Part shown: piece after piece, positions 39,222-49,259 of the stretch
Layout: the number at the start of each line of letters is the position of its first letter
Position numbering within the stretch: the first letter of the stretch is position 1
NCBI GenBank assembly: GCA_021018995.1
Contig: JAJIZI010000023.1
Span: forward strand, 248,001 to 312,000
Length of the DNA: 64,000 bases
Source: Chloranthus sessilifolius
Taxonomy: Eukaryota > Streptophyta > Magnoliopsida > Chloranthales > Chloranthaceae
Reading direction: 5' to 3'
Position numbers and translations under genes: made by a program
The notes under the pieces: generated by a model
Database searches by the model: none
Seen by the model: only the letters and a program-made list of their open reading frames with translations
What the model was told of the DNA's origin: nothing

Positions 39222-40769
39222 AGTTTGTTCTAAAATAGATAGACCGATGTTTATTTTCATTTATTTTAATTTTTGCTTTAAACCTGCACGTTGCATGCCA
39301 AGTGCTTGATTAAATGTCTATGTAGCTTTGTATAGAAAACCTGCTTTTTCGCCAGTAATTTTATTTTATTTATTATTATTATTTTTTTTTTTCCGAGTTT
39401 TTATTCTTTGCCTTCTAGTTATTTGAATAAATGTCACGCCACTCTTTTGTCTTTTGTCAAATTTGGGCGTGAGTGCTGAGTTTTCTTTTATTTTTGTCAA
39501 TACTTGAATAAGATGCTGCTGGGTTTTGGATGTTTGCAGATCCGAGCATAGTCCAACAAGGAGCATCTGGACCAAAGTGGAGCAGATCCGCTTGAGTTTG
39601 CATCCTTCTCCTTTGCATTCATTTTCTATTTTTAAATTCTTGAGAACCAGTAGCTTCATTGTGTTTAATGTTTGTTTTGATTATAATTTCTCTGCCTTTT
39701 TAGGCATGCCGATTTTTTTTACAAAACCAAATACAAAATAAAAGAAGTCTGAAAACACAAATAGAAAATCTGAGTTGTTTCTCATTATTTTCAAGAAGAG
39801 TAAATAAGGGCTCTTGTTGAGGCTGATCCAAAACAAGTAAAAAAAAAAATTATAATAATAAAAAAATAGAAAATTATACATACAAAATAGATATCTTAGG
39901 ATGGGCTGTTTTCTCCATTTGCATCTACTTTTCCCATCGGACTCTTTGAGATCATTTTTTTTTTTAGGAATCATGTAGGATAATGAGTAGTGAATCATAG
40001 GCTGTTTTGAATATTCAATGGACCCACTAATTTTATTTTCCTTGAGATTTCTTCATCATAAAGGGTCTCAAATTGTGTGTGAACCCTGCTTTTAATATGT
40101 GCTCCCATGCTTCATTATTTCTTTTTTCATACACATCATCAACAAAGGGGTCAATCTTATGAATCTTGCTTTTCACGTATTCTCGCTAATCATTTTTATA
40201 ATCACTTAGATTCATAAGTATCTCGTGCTTTTGGGTTTGTTTCTTTGGGCTTAGGATATATCATTTGGCATTAGATTTTCATTTTAGGAATTTTAGTTTC
40301 AAATTCTTTTTAGATCGCTGATTTTTTTCTTTCTTAGGTTAATGTGTCCTCGTTTCTTGATTTTCGTCATTTTTCTGAGTATAGTTAGTTTATAACTTTG
40401 TTTTCCTATTTTGCATTCACAAATTCAGTTTTGTATCAACACTTTTCTTTTTCTTTTTTAACTTTGTATTGGTCCCTTACCTTGCTTTTCTTTTCTCTGT
40501 TATTAGCATTAGTTTCCTTTCATTTGCATAGTAATCCTTCTATTTGTTAGATTTTATTTAGCAATTCTAGCATTGTTTTGTTGATTTTTCTTGCATTTGT
40601 ATATCATGTTTTCCTTTTCCTTGCTCATATCTTCGCTTTTACATTTTATTTTTCTGCTTGCATATAGTTTAGATTTTTCTGTTCTTAGTTTTTCTTTCTT
40701 CTTTTTACCTGCTGCCCTAGTCTCTCATTGTCTAGAACATTGAGGACAATGTTCATCTTAGGTTTGGGG

Positions 40770-41921
40770 ATCCACGAGAAAGAAGGAAAAGGAGATCAAA
40801 TTCAAAGGGAGTCTGCACTTTGTGCAAGGCACTCACCAACTGATCATCAAGTTCTCTCTCTTGGAGACCTGCTCCTCTCCCTCTTCCACAAGTTACCAAG
40901 GTACCTTTGCTGCCCTCTTTTCTCAGCCCACCTGAATTGGAACTCAAACAGCTCCCCAAAAATCTGAAATATGAATTTTTGGGTGATCATCAAACACTAC
41001 TGTGATTATTTCTTCCTCCCTTACAGGAGCAAGAAGAGGAGGCATTGGTAGTTCTAAGCGACAAGAAAGCAATTGGCTGGACCATTGCTGATTTAGGAGG
41101 ACTAAACCCACTGTATGCATGCATTTGTTTCTATTGCTTCTTAGTTTCATGTTTTTAGTTTCTGTTTAGTTTTTTCACTAATTTTTTTCTTTTTCTTTGG
41201 TTCGCTTTTCATAAATTCTACCATTTAGATCAGAGTGAGCCTGCTATTTTCTTTGTTTTTCCTTACAACAACAAGTGAGGACACGGTTCCTCACACGCTT
41301 TCCCCAATTTCAGTTGTTACTCACTTATTGGGAATTAAATGCAGTTACTGCCGCCTCCCTACTTGTCGCCCAATGCTACTTAATGACCTGATTCTGGGCC
41401 ATGAGCATTACCAATGCCCCCCATTCAAGTCCCACCCTTCGGCTTCCCACCTTACCTATAAATAACCAACCTCTACCAAATTCCCCACATCTTTCCCCAC
41501 CTTCCAAAATGGCCGACCAAGCCAATAAGCCACCACACCGCTTTTACCCATGTGGCTGGACCCACCACCACCGAAGGTGCCAGATCCGGCCCCTCCGGGG
41601 ACGAATTTGAAGAGGTCCTCGCGATTTTGGCCAAAGAAAAGGAGGCCCAACTCCGCCTTCGGAAAAAACAAAAAATCAACCTTCCTGCCACTTCCACCCT
41701 CCACCGCCCCACCCCCTCCCTAAAAACACTGTCCCTATTCTCATCTTTATTTTTTATTTTTATTTTTATGTAAAATATTTCTAGTTAATAAACTTTACTT
41801 TCTCCCATTCTCCATGTCATTTTCATTGCTTTTTTTTTTTCTTCTTATTGTGCCTTGTTTCAATTTTTCCAGATAAAGTGACCATGCCACCTTTGAACGG
41901 TGAGGACACTTTGTTCCCCAT
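40770..41921 (+). other. Insert in unit 5: duplicated pol piece plus promoter-like DNA
   Basis: The pol-derived part runs to about 41125, then the unique segment. TATAAATA lies at 41457-41464 and ATGGCCGAC at 41509, the same spacing as in unit 3. AGGTTTGGGG flanks it at 40760-40769 and 41922-41931. Having three copies at the same position shows the insert was inherited, not gained three times. Confidence 0.6.
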
Positions 41922-42461
41922 AGGTTTGGGGGTGTGGCGGACAAGTCCCGCCTTAGGAATAGTTAACATAAGGGCAGCAGAATCACTAAGTAATTAGGAA
42001 ATGTATTAATTTACTTTAGAATCATGACAACTAGAAAATTTAAAATTCCCTTGCCAAATTTAGACATTCTAAACCTTGCGATATTCTACATTTCCATGAT
42101 GATTACACCATAAAACATCGGTATCGACGTAGTAAGTCAAAAGGAAGAGAAAAGGTAAAGATATACTTAAAAGCTCAAGGAAAAACCATAACGGTGAGAA
42201 TTGAGCCCATATATTTTCCATCTCGTTGAAGAGTGATCGAGGCAATTTTTTCGATTCAAAGGATTGGTGAGGCATTAGATCCACTAGAAGTTAGGAAACT
42301 CCAAATTAAAACAAATGTGACACTCATGAAGCGAGGAAAGATCAAGGCCTTCTTTGGACACTTGAACCTATGAGAACCAACCAAGAAAAATCTGCTGTTT
42401 GTACCCCATTTGAGTAAATCCTACAATTCTTCATCAAAAATACTCAAAAGTACTTGAACCT

Positions 42462-42749
42462 ATGGAACTAATTCAGCCTTCCCTCACTCGAGAATTCGTG
42501 GAGGTAAAGGAGAAAGAATCAAGATGGACCATTTCGGGCAACATCAAGAAAATGAAGAGAAAATACCTCAAAACAGGCAATATGGTGGTGAGAAAAGAAG
42601 AGACAAACAATGTGAAAAAGTTGCAAGCAAAAAGGCAAAAAAGGGACCTTATGTTGAAAATGCAAGATCAAAGAAAGAACCGATCACGTGAATGTGAGAA
42701 TCTCGAAAAGAAGAAGAAAGAAGCTAAACTCAAAAAGGTGGAGTCATGA
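42462..42749 (+). other. Conserved Lys-rich coding-looking stretch (unit 5)
   Basis: This 95-codon frame includes GNIKKMKRKYLKTGN and VKKLQAKRQKRDLMLK, the longest open version among the five units. It is basic and probably coiled coil, with no family recognised. It ends shortly before the pre-LTR region. Confidence 0.4.
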
Positions 42750-43501
42750 ACCATCTCCGCACTTCCCGAGTTCTCAAATTCAAACCTCTGTTCAAATTGC
42801 CTTTCCTTGAAACTTCACTCCATAAGCCATACAAACAAACCTAGATTAAAAGCCCTTGTGATCCAAAGTTGAGTGAGCTGTCATGTGGAGATGAGAAGTG
42901 ACCCAATCTATGGTGAGGAGATGTCAATGATGCCATTGCCTAAGAATCATGCCTATGCTCATGCTTACATCCATTTGGGAGATGTAACTGCTCTTGAGCT
43001 TGAGTGAAAATGATGCCCTCAACAAAAACACTGATGAGTATTCCCTGGTGAGTGTTTGGGTTGGAACTTGAGCAGCTTAAGTATGACTTATAACCTAATT
43101 TTTATCCATCGGATGAGCTTACTCCTGGCACATTTGTATGATTTTCTATGACTGTCCACAGATTGGAAATATTGAAACATTCATGAGGTTTATAAATGTT
43201 TAAATTCCTGTGCGAACAATAATCAAATTTTCTGTTTCATCATTCATTCAAGAGTAACTATCCCTGCTCCTTGATTGCTCATTGGATAATATTGCACTGA
43301 TGTTAACTGGTTCATGGTGAAGCTTGTGGGTACCTTCACTGAAAACCCTCACGAGACTTCACTCCTCCTCTAGGGATCACCTAGGGGTTTAAAAGGCTTG
43401 TTGCATATGCTAAATGCACCTGTGCTTCCTACAAAAGTGGCTCTTTATTTTGCTTTTACGTTTCTTTGCTCAGGGACTAGCAAAGCTTAGGTTTGGGGGT
43501 G

Positions 43502-45352
43502 TGATAAGTAGTGAAAAATACCATTTTTCACCCCTAAACATGAGCCTTGAAAGACCCTTGAGAGGACTAAATAAGTGCTTTAGTGTTCATATTGCAGCTA
43601 ACCAAAAAGACAGGTCCAAATCCGAAAACCATCCTAAAATGATCAAAAAGCTGACAACGCATGTCAAGCTCAAAGAGGGAGTGAAGAAATAGCCTCAGCA
43701 ATGGCTAAAAAGGTCCTAAAAGAGCAAGAAAAGACCTGAAGAAGAAGAAGGATCCATTCGCAAAGAAGAATGGAAGCTAAAAGTCAATTCGCAAAGAACT
43801 TATACTATTCGCAAAGAACCTTGAACTTTGCGAAAAGAAGAAAACACTCCTCGAATAGAAGAATGACCTTTGCGAAAAGAAGAAAACACTCTGCGAAAAG
43901 AAGAGAAGTCCTTTGCGAAAAGATCTCCTGAAGCCAAAATGCTTTGCGAAAAGATCTCCTGAAGCCAAAATGCTTTGCGAAAAAGCCCTTAAACTATGCG
44001 AAATGGCATTCTGGGGATTTGCAGCTCGTCCGAAGGGTATTTCAGGAAACTTTGCACGCGCCCCAATGCGTTTTAAAACCCAAGGACATTCCGGAAGATT
44101 CTGAGCACGAACCAAAGGCATATTCCACCCCATGTGAACACCCAAAGATGAAATTACTTGGCGGGAACTTCTAGAAGCTCAAACAGATTTTTGAATTACA
44201 TAACAGAATTGATGCCTCTGCTTTCGATTAATAACCGGATCAAGCATTTCGATTGGCGAACATATCTCGGATCCCGGTGCTCGACTCCTATTGGTTGATA
44301 CAGATCTATCCAATTGTGATTGGTTGATACACATCTGACCTGGCTTAGTGAAAACTATAAATAGACGAACCATTTGCCCAATTTGGGTATCCAGATTTTA
44401 GAGTTTTCATCTCTGTTTCTCATTCCTGGATATAGCTTATCCTGAACCCCTGTAATCCCTTCTTGTAGTTTACCTTTGAGAGCCATTGTGAGTGATTTGT
44501 ACTTCCAAGTTCGGATTCAAGATCAGAACTGAGGGTTTTCGAGAAGCTCAGATCGTAAGTCCGAGGGCTTTCTAAGAAGCCGTGCTCAGTAATTGTAACG
44601 TTGGATTTTAAAAGGTTCTTTGAATTTGTGTCTTCTCCATTGGAGTCATGTCGAGGGTTCGAATGTTCACCTTAGTGCATTAGACTTCTTTAGATTCACT
44701 CATCCGCATCCAACTTCCCTTAATTCATCATCCTGTGCGAATTAGCGTTGGTAACCTAATTCAAGCAGATTCTGATGTTCATGTTCGAACTAAAGAATAG
44801 GCCACTGAATGACAGATCTGTGACCATTTAAGTGGATGATCACACCATAAGTCTAAACCTATTCCTTAATTCGATTTATTTCTCTTACATCTCTTTGGTA
44901 GCAGATGAAGATTGAATCTGCCTGCTGAACTCTGATTCTCCATTAAAATTCAGAGGCTAAAGTACATGAAGCTATTATTTCTGCATTTGTCTTATTTTAA
45001 ACACCTCCCCAACTCGGATCTGGATCATGTAGTTAGTTCTTTTCTTTATTTGCTTATAGTTAAATGTGACACAATCCAACACTCTCTTTTATCTATTCTT
45101 TATTTTAGATAATTATAGAGCCAGATCCGTAGCAGATCCGGAGGTTTATCTCTCTGCTTAGACAAACTTCTCGTGGACGATCTTGAAATACTTACTTTTA
45201 AAACTTGCTACAATTGGATCTTGCGGGCCGTTGTTAGCCCCAATGTGCTGATATCCCTTTCATAAGTTAACATCCATATAACCTAGCATTCTTTAATTCT
45301 TTAATTTTTGATTCATAATGCACACAATTATGGCACACTTGGAGCGACAACA
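43502..45352 (+). repeat. Athila LTR E (subtype CDE), right end of the array
   Basis: This LTR is 1851 bp, from TGATAAGTAGTG to GCGACAACA. It is followed by CTAAC and unrelated DNA instead of a primer-binding site, so it closes the array. TATAAATA lies at 44356-44363. A 31-base unit containing GATCTCCTGAAGCC is present twice in tandem (43911-43941, 43942-43972), once in the other LTRs. The matching left target duplication would lie outside the window. Confidence 0.92.
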
Positions 45353-45538
45353 CTAACGTCCCAAAAAAATGACCTGAGGACCAAATCACTTGCTGCTCAT
45401 GCCACTTACCTAATACTAATTCCCTGTCGACCATATATTGCCTCCCTTAGAAGAAAATCCTAGCTCCGCCCAACGATAGCTGTTTGTTTGCAAGAAGCAG
45501 TTTTAATTATTTTTAAACAAAATGGGAGTGCTTTTTTG
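45353..45538. other. Flanking DNA right of the Athila array, nothing recognised
   Basis: AT-rich sequence without an open frame or known motif. If the array inserted as one unit, the first five bases (CTAAC) should be the target duplication. Confidence 0.4.
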
Positions 45539-45670
45539 TCTATTTGGAGTGCTTTGTTGCAAGTCAAATTTGAGATTTAGAAGGAATAAAGTGCACTTAT
45601 CATCTCCTCAAATGTATGTGCAATTTATACCTTCTAAATCTCAACTGACTTGCAAAAACACCCAAATAGA
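45539..45670. mobile_element. Foldback / MITE-like hairpin
   Basis: Two inverted arms, 45539-45583 and 45631-45670, pair along most of their length. The left begins TCTATTTGG and the right ends CCAAATAGA. They are separated by about 47 bases. This is the core of a small hairpin-type non-autonomous DNA transposon. The outer ends are not clear. Nearby AGCCCAAACAA words at 45720 and 45810 may belong to the same or a second copy. Confidence 0.5.
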
Positions 45671-45959
45671 AAACCACCTAAAATCGTTACTTGAGATTTA
45701 AAAGGAGATGTGGTATTAATAGCCCAAACAAAAAAGAAAATAAATGATAAAACAGAAAACCATCTACAATTTTCGTTTGAGGATTTGAAAAGGAGAAAGG
45801 GTTAGTAATAGCCCAAACAAGGAACCAAATAAGTGATAAACTTGAATTATGGAGAAAGGCCATGGAGTCAAAGAGATTTAAAAATTAGCTGGTGGATTTA
45901 AAGAGGGCGTCTCAAAGAGGAATAATGCAAGCTGGATGAACAGAGACAAGTAACTGAGT

Positions 45960-46260
45960 GCATCACGATCCAAAATTTCCACTTGATTGGGGGAGTTTTT
46001 ATAAGACCGCGGTAAGACCAGCCATACTATATGGTGCAAAATGTTGGGCTACGAGGAAGGTACAAGAATATAGAGTACATAACATTGAGATGTGTATGCT
46101 AAGATAGCTGTGTGGAATAACAAGAAATAATAAAATTAAGAACGATTGCATAAGAGAAAATTTCAGGGTAGCACTTATAAGGAAGGTACAAGAACACAGA
46201 GTACATGATGTTGCGATGCGTATGCTAAGATAGCTGTGTGGAATAAATAGAAATAACGCA
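45960..46260 (+). pseudogene. RTE-type LINE fragment (C-terminal RT region)
   Basis: One frame from 45997 reads FYKTAVRPAILYGAKCWATR, then after VQEYRVHNIEMCMLR a stop (TAG), then LCGITRNNKIKND and IRENFRVALI. This matches the conserved end of plant RTE-clade LINE reverse transcriptases (RPAxLYGxECW ... MRMLRWMCGxTRxDKIRN). The usual Trp before MCG is the stop here. A 77-base piece (46054-46130) recurs at 46180-46256. The fragment is 5' truncated and without a visible poly(A) tail. Confidence 0.75.
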
Positions 46261-46572
46261 GAGCAAATTTATAAAAAAATAGAAGTAGAAAATTTAAATT
46301 TTTAGTTTCGGAGCTTCACCTCTCTAGGCATAAGGGTCTTGGGTATAACTCTGCAAAATTAACAAAGGAGTCAGAGGCAGAAAACCCATCCACCAAGTGA
46401 TCAGTAATAGATAATCACCTAAATAGATTAATTAAACAAATAAATGTTAATGATACCCCGATTAACTCTATCCACCAACTGATATGCTATATTGATCAAG
46501 ACCGTCAAATCAAGAAACCTGAAAATTTAATTTCATCGTAGGAATTTTCTGCAATATTTAGGGTCATGGCCG
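46261..46572. other. AT-rich spacer, nothing recognised
   Basis: No open frame, repeat or known motif of note. It is probably decayed repeat DNA. Confidence 0.4.
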
Positions 46573-46750
46573 GGGATTCAAAGACCGAGATATATATCGG
46601 AGTATCAGCTGGGTCTCATGCCAATACGTATTGGTTATATTGGATACGTATAAGCCAAACCAGGGATTTAAAGACCGGTATATCTCAGCGTATCAGTTGG
46701 ATCCCATGCCGAAACACATCAGTTATATTGGATATGTAAGCCAAACCAGC
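46573..46750. repeat. Two-copy tandem repeat of about 90 bp
   Basis: Two diverged copies (46573-46660 and 46661-46750) share GGGATT-AAAGACCG, GTATCAG-TGG, CATGCC and ATAAGCCAAACCAG-type words. Similar GTATCGG-style sequences near 46850-46980 suggest a dispersed plant repeat. The family is not identified. Confidence 0.5.
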
Positions 46751-46980
46751 CCATATATATTAAAGTACCTTTTTTCTATTATTAACATAAAAAAAAAATA
46801 CATAATTTTGCTAACATTAGGGCATTTTTAGCATTTTGTCTGGTTCATATTGGATAAATATGACCAGATATTGGGCGGATATTTGACCGGTTTGACCCAA
46901 TATTTAACCCCATATTGAATCGTACGCTAACCTAATACAATATCAGCCTCATATGCATTGGATATGGCTGAAATTTAAAA

Positions 46981-47720
46981 CCATGGTCACAGCCGATCCA
47001 AGTGGTGGCTAATCAATTCAATGGTTTGGATTGAAGGACACATGCACCAATATGTGGTAGAGATCAGAGGTGATTATGATATTTGATGGAGCTAAACGCC
47101 ACCACATAAATAGAATGAAAATATCTTTATCTCTTCATCAAAATTAAAGTCACAGAATCAGTAAAAAGAACCAGTACTGAACTATTGCTTATAACCTTAA
47201 AAGATGGAAAACTTGGTAATGAAGAAAAAGGTTTCCACTAGAAAGAACATGCATCAAGTTGATATAAAGCAGAAAATATCAAGTTGTCATAAAGCAGAAA
47301 ATATGCAGAGAAATTTAAAAAAAATTAAACGATATGAAAAAACCGTAGGGATCTGCGAAGACTAGCTTTTTCGATTTTGTTTTTCTTTTTGTTTTTTGAA
47401 AAATCAGTTAAGGCAACCTAAACCGAATGTGCAGTTTTCAGTTCGATTTAATGAATCAATCAACCGAAAAATTTCGTTCTAATCTTAATTGAATCTGCAC
47501 CAACCATCTTAGTAATATGAAAATATAAAATTAAAAATAACAAAGCACTAATTATTACACTTGGCATGTAGCAATAATAAGAACAAAAACTAATTAAGAA
47601 CCCATTTATTTAAACATTATTTAAGATAAAAACAAAAATTCTAAAACCAGGAAAACGTAAAGAGAAAGCAATGTTTAATTCCATTTATTTTAATGTAAAA
47701 ATAATATATTATATATTAGA
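46981..47720. other. AT-rich intergenic DNA, nothing recognised
   Basis: No supportable gene. A short repeat (ATAAAGCAGAAAATAT twice, 47262-47304) is the only structure noted. Confidence 0.4.
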
Positions 47721-47749
47721 ACATGGCGTCCTCCATCATGAACAGCTTG

Positions 47750-48183
47750 GGAAACAAGTCCCATATGAATGAGGGGGATTTAGGGTTTGAGCGAGAGGGA
47801 ATGATGGGGATTTAGGTCTCGTTGACGGAGAAGTGAAAACTAGCTAGGGTTTCTTAGGGATTTAGGGTTTGAGCGAGAGAGATTTGAGCAAGAGGGGTTT
47901 GAGTGAGGGGGAATGAGAGGGATTTAGGGTTTGAGTGAGAGGGAATGATGGGGATTTAGGGTTTGAGGGAGAGGGAATGAGGGGAGAGGGGAGAGGGGAG
48001 AGGGGAGAAGGGGGATGGGAGAACCGGAGAAGGAAGAAGGGAGAAGGGAGAAGGGAAACATATACTTGGCCCGATTGAATAGGTCGTGGGCTTAAGTGGA
48101 GTGGGTGGGTTCGGCCCAAATCTCCCCCTACGCCGACGGCATCTTAATTTCAGCCGTCGGCATATCCGTTATTTTTTGTAGTG
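47750..48183 (-). mobile_element. CACTA (EnSpm-type) end with purine-rich minisatellite
   Basis: The sequence ends at 48183 with TTTTTTGTAGTG, the complement of the CACTACAAAAAA terminus of CACTA transposons. It is preceded by GCCGACGGC and GCCGTCGGC subterminal inverted words (48132-48163). To the left is a purine-rich tandem region (47765-48065) of GATTTAGGGTTTGAG and GAGAGGGGA units. No matching left terminus is seen, so the element is truncated or its other end has decayed. No transposase is present. Orientation is arbitrary. Confidence 0.55.
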
Positions 48184-48440
48184 GGTCGGGAAAACATTCA
48201 CCAACGGTTTTCCCGACGGCATAAACTATCAGCAATAATATTCCTTTCCCGGCAGTTCTAGCCACCGGCAAAAGGTCAAACCTGTGCTGCCACAAGAGTT
48301 AGACAAATTTTCATGGTGGCAGTTTCAAACTGCCAGGAAAATATTTAATTTTTAGATTCGCCGGCAGTTTAAAGCTGCCGGGAAAATGTTATCCTTATAA
48401 TAATTTCCGGCAATTTAAAATTGCCGGCAAAGAGTGTTTT
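48184..48440. mobile_element. CACTA-like subterminal palindrome array (fragment)
   Basis: Several short palindromes with GC stems and AT cores lie here: TGGCAGTTTCAAACTGCCA near 48322, CCGGCAGTTTAAAGCTGCCGG near 48361, and CCGGCAATTT/AAATTGCCGG near 48407. They resemble the transposase-binding subterminal repeats of CACTA elements. The right edge abuts the truncated pol of the - strand Ty3 element, so this piece probably came in with the event that cut that element. Confidence 0.5.
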
Positions 48441-48618
48441 TAAAAAATAAAGGTAAAACCTGTAGCATTTATTAAGTTCACTGGGTAGCCAAAATTTTAA
48501 GAAAGACGTCTGGATATTCACATGCAACTGTGATAAGAGTGACGTCCCTCTTCTTCTCCTGATGATCTTGCAAGTAAGCAAGATATCCACAACATCCATT
48601 CTTCATCATGTGCTCTGC

Positions 48619-49053
48619 TCAAATAGCTGAAACAAACGGCGTGTCCTTGGATTTAATTCCACAGAAGCGAAAGGATTTTCTCTTTGGGGGTCGGAAGGTT
48701 ACAATCTTCCGAAGACAATCCACGTTCGCATGATATGCTGATAACCAATCCATTCCAAGGATCACGTCAAATCCTTCCATATCCAACGTGATCATATATG
48801 TCGTCGTCTTGTGATCTTCAATCATCACTATCACTGACTGGCATATCGTATCCGTTTTTATTGAATTCCCCGTAGGTACAGATACCGCCAATATAAAATC
48901 AAGAGTCCTGGGCACGATGCCTAACTTCTCAGAGAATGACGGCGTGATAAATGAATGACTAGACTTGGGGTCTATCAATGCACGAGCATCTACCTGACTC
49001 TCGTCACCCATACGTCGCATAACAAGTGTACATTTTATTGTTATATTAAACAA
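48619..49053 (-). pseudogene. Aspartic protease region of the Tekay-like element
   Basis: A 144-codon frame has ALIDPKSSHSFITPSFSEKL in the place of the protease active-site region and FDVILGMDWLSAYHANVDC further on. Both fit the RVP family of plant Ty3 chromoviruses. The frame then leads toward the RT linker (GYLAYLQDHQEE-like words to about 48470). In the family the enzyme cuts the polyprotein. Confidence 0.8.
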
Positions 49054-49259
49054 ATAGAGTTAAGTGCACAACAATTTTAATTATTCATATACTTAAAGTC
49101 ATCAAAACACACCAACACATATGAATATTAACTACTAATTTAACTCTCAAACCGTAAAGATACCTTGGATGCCATCATTCGATGTCAGGGCATCCGTTGT
49201 TGTGATGGCATATGCTCGACCTTGCACAATAGGTCTAGAGGACTTGTGGGTAGATACCG

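Larger units (their letters stand above)
39198..43501 (+). mobile_element. Non-autonomous Athila derivative, unit 5 internal region
   Basis: This internal region of 4304 bp is collinear with unit 4. The primer-binding site is at 39204, with a leader to about 39540 and then directly the post-integrase-type region. The insert lies at 40770-41921, with the Lys-rich stretch near 42460-42749 and the purine tract before 43502. There is no gag or pol. The two neighbouring units share the same leader-to-3' junction, so they descend from one non-autonomous ancestor. Confidence 0.88.

Noticed and set aside
43674-44145. CRISPR-like or satellite reading of the GCGAAAAG words in U3
   Set aside because: The words are irregularly spaced, within a plant LTR, and lack unique equal-length spacers; a CRISPR array is not plausible.
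47862-48119. 85-codon Pro/Ser-rich frame on the - strand
   Set aside because: It is the translation of a purine-rich minisatellite in a CACTA-type end, and low complexity explains it.
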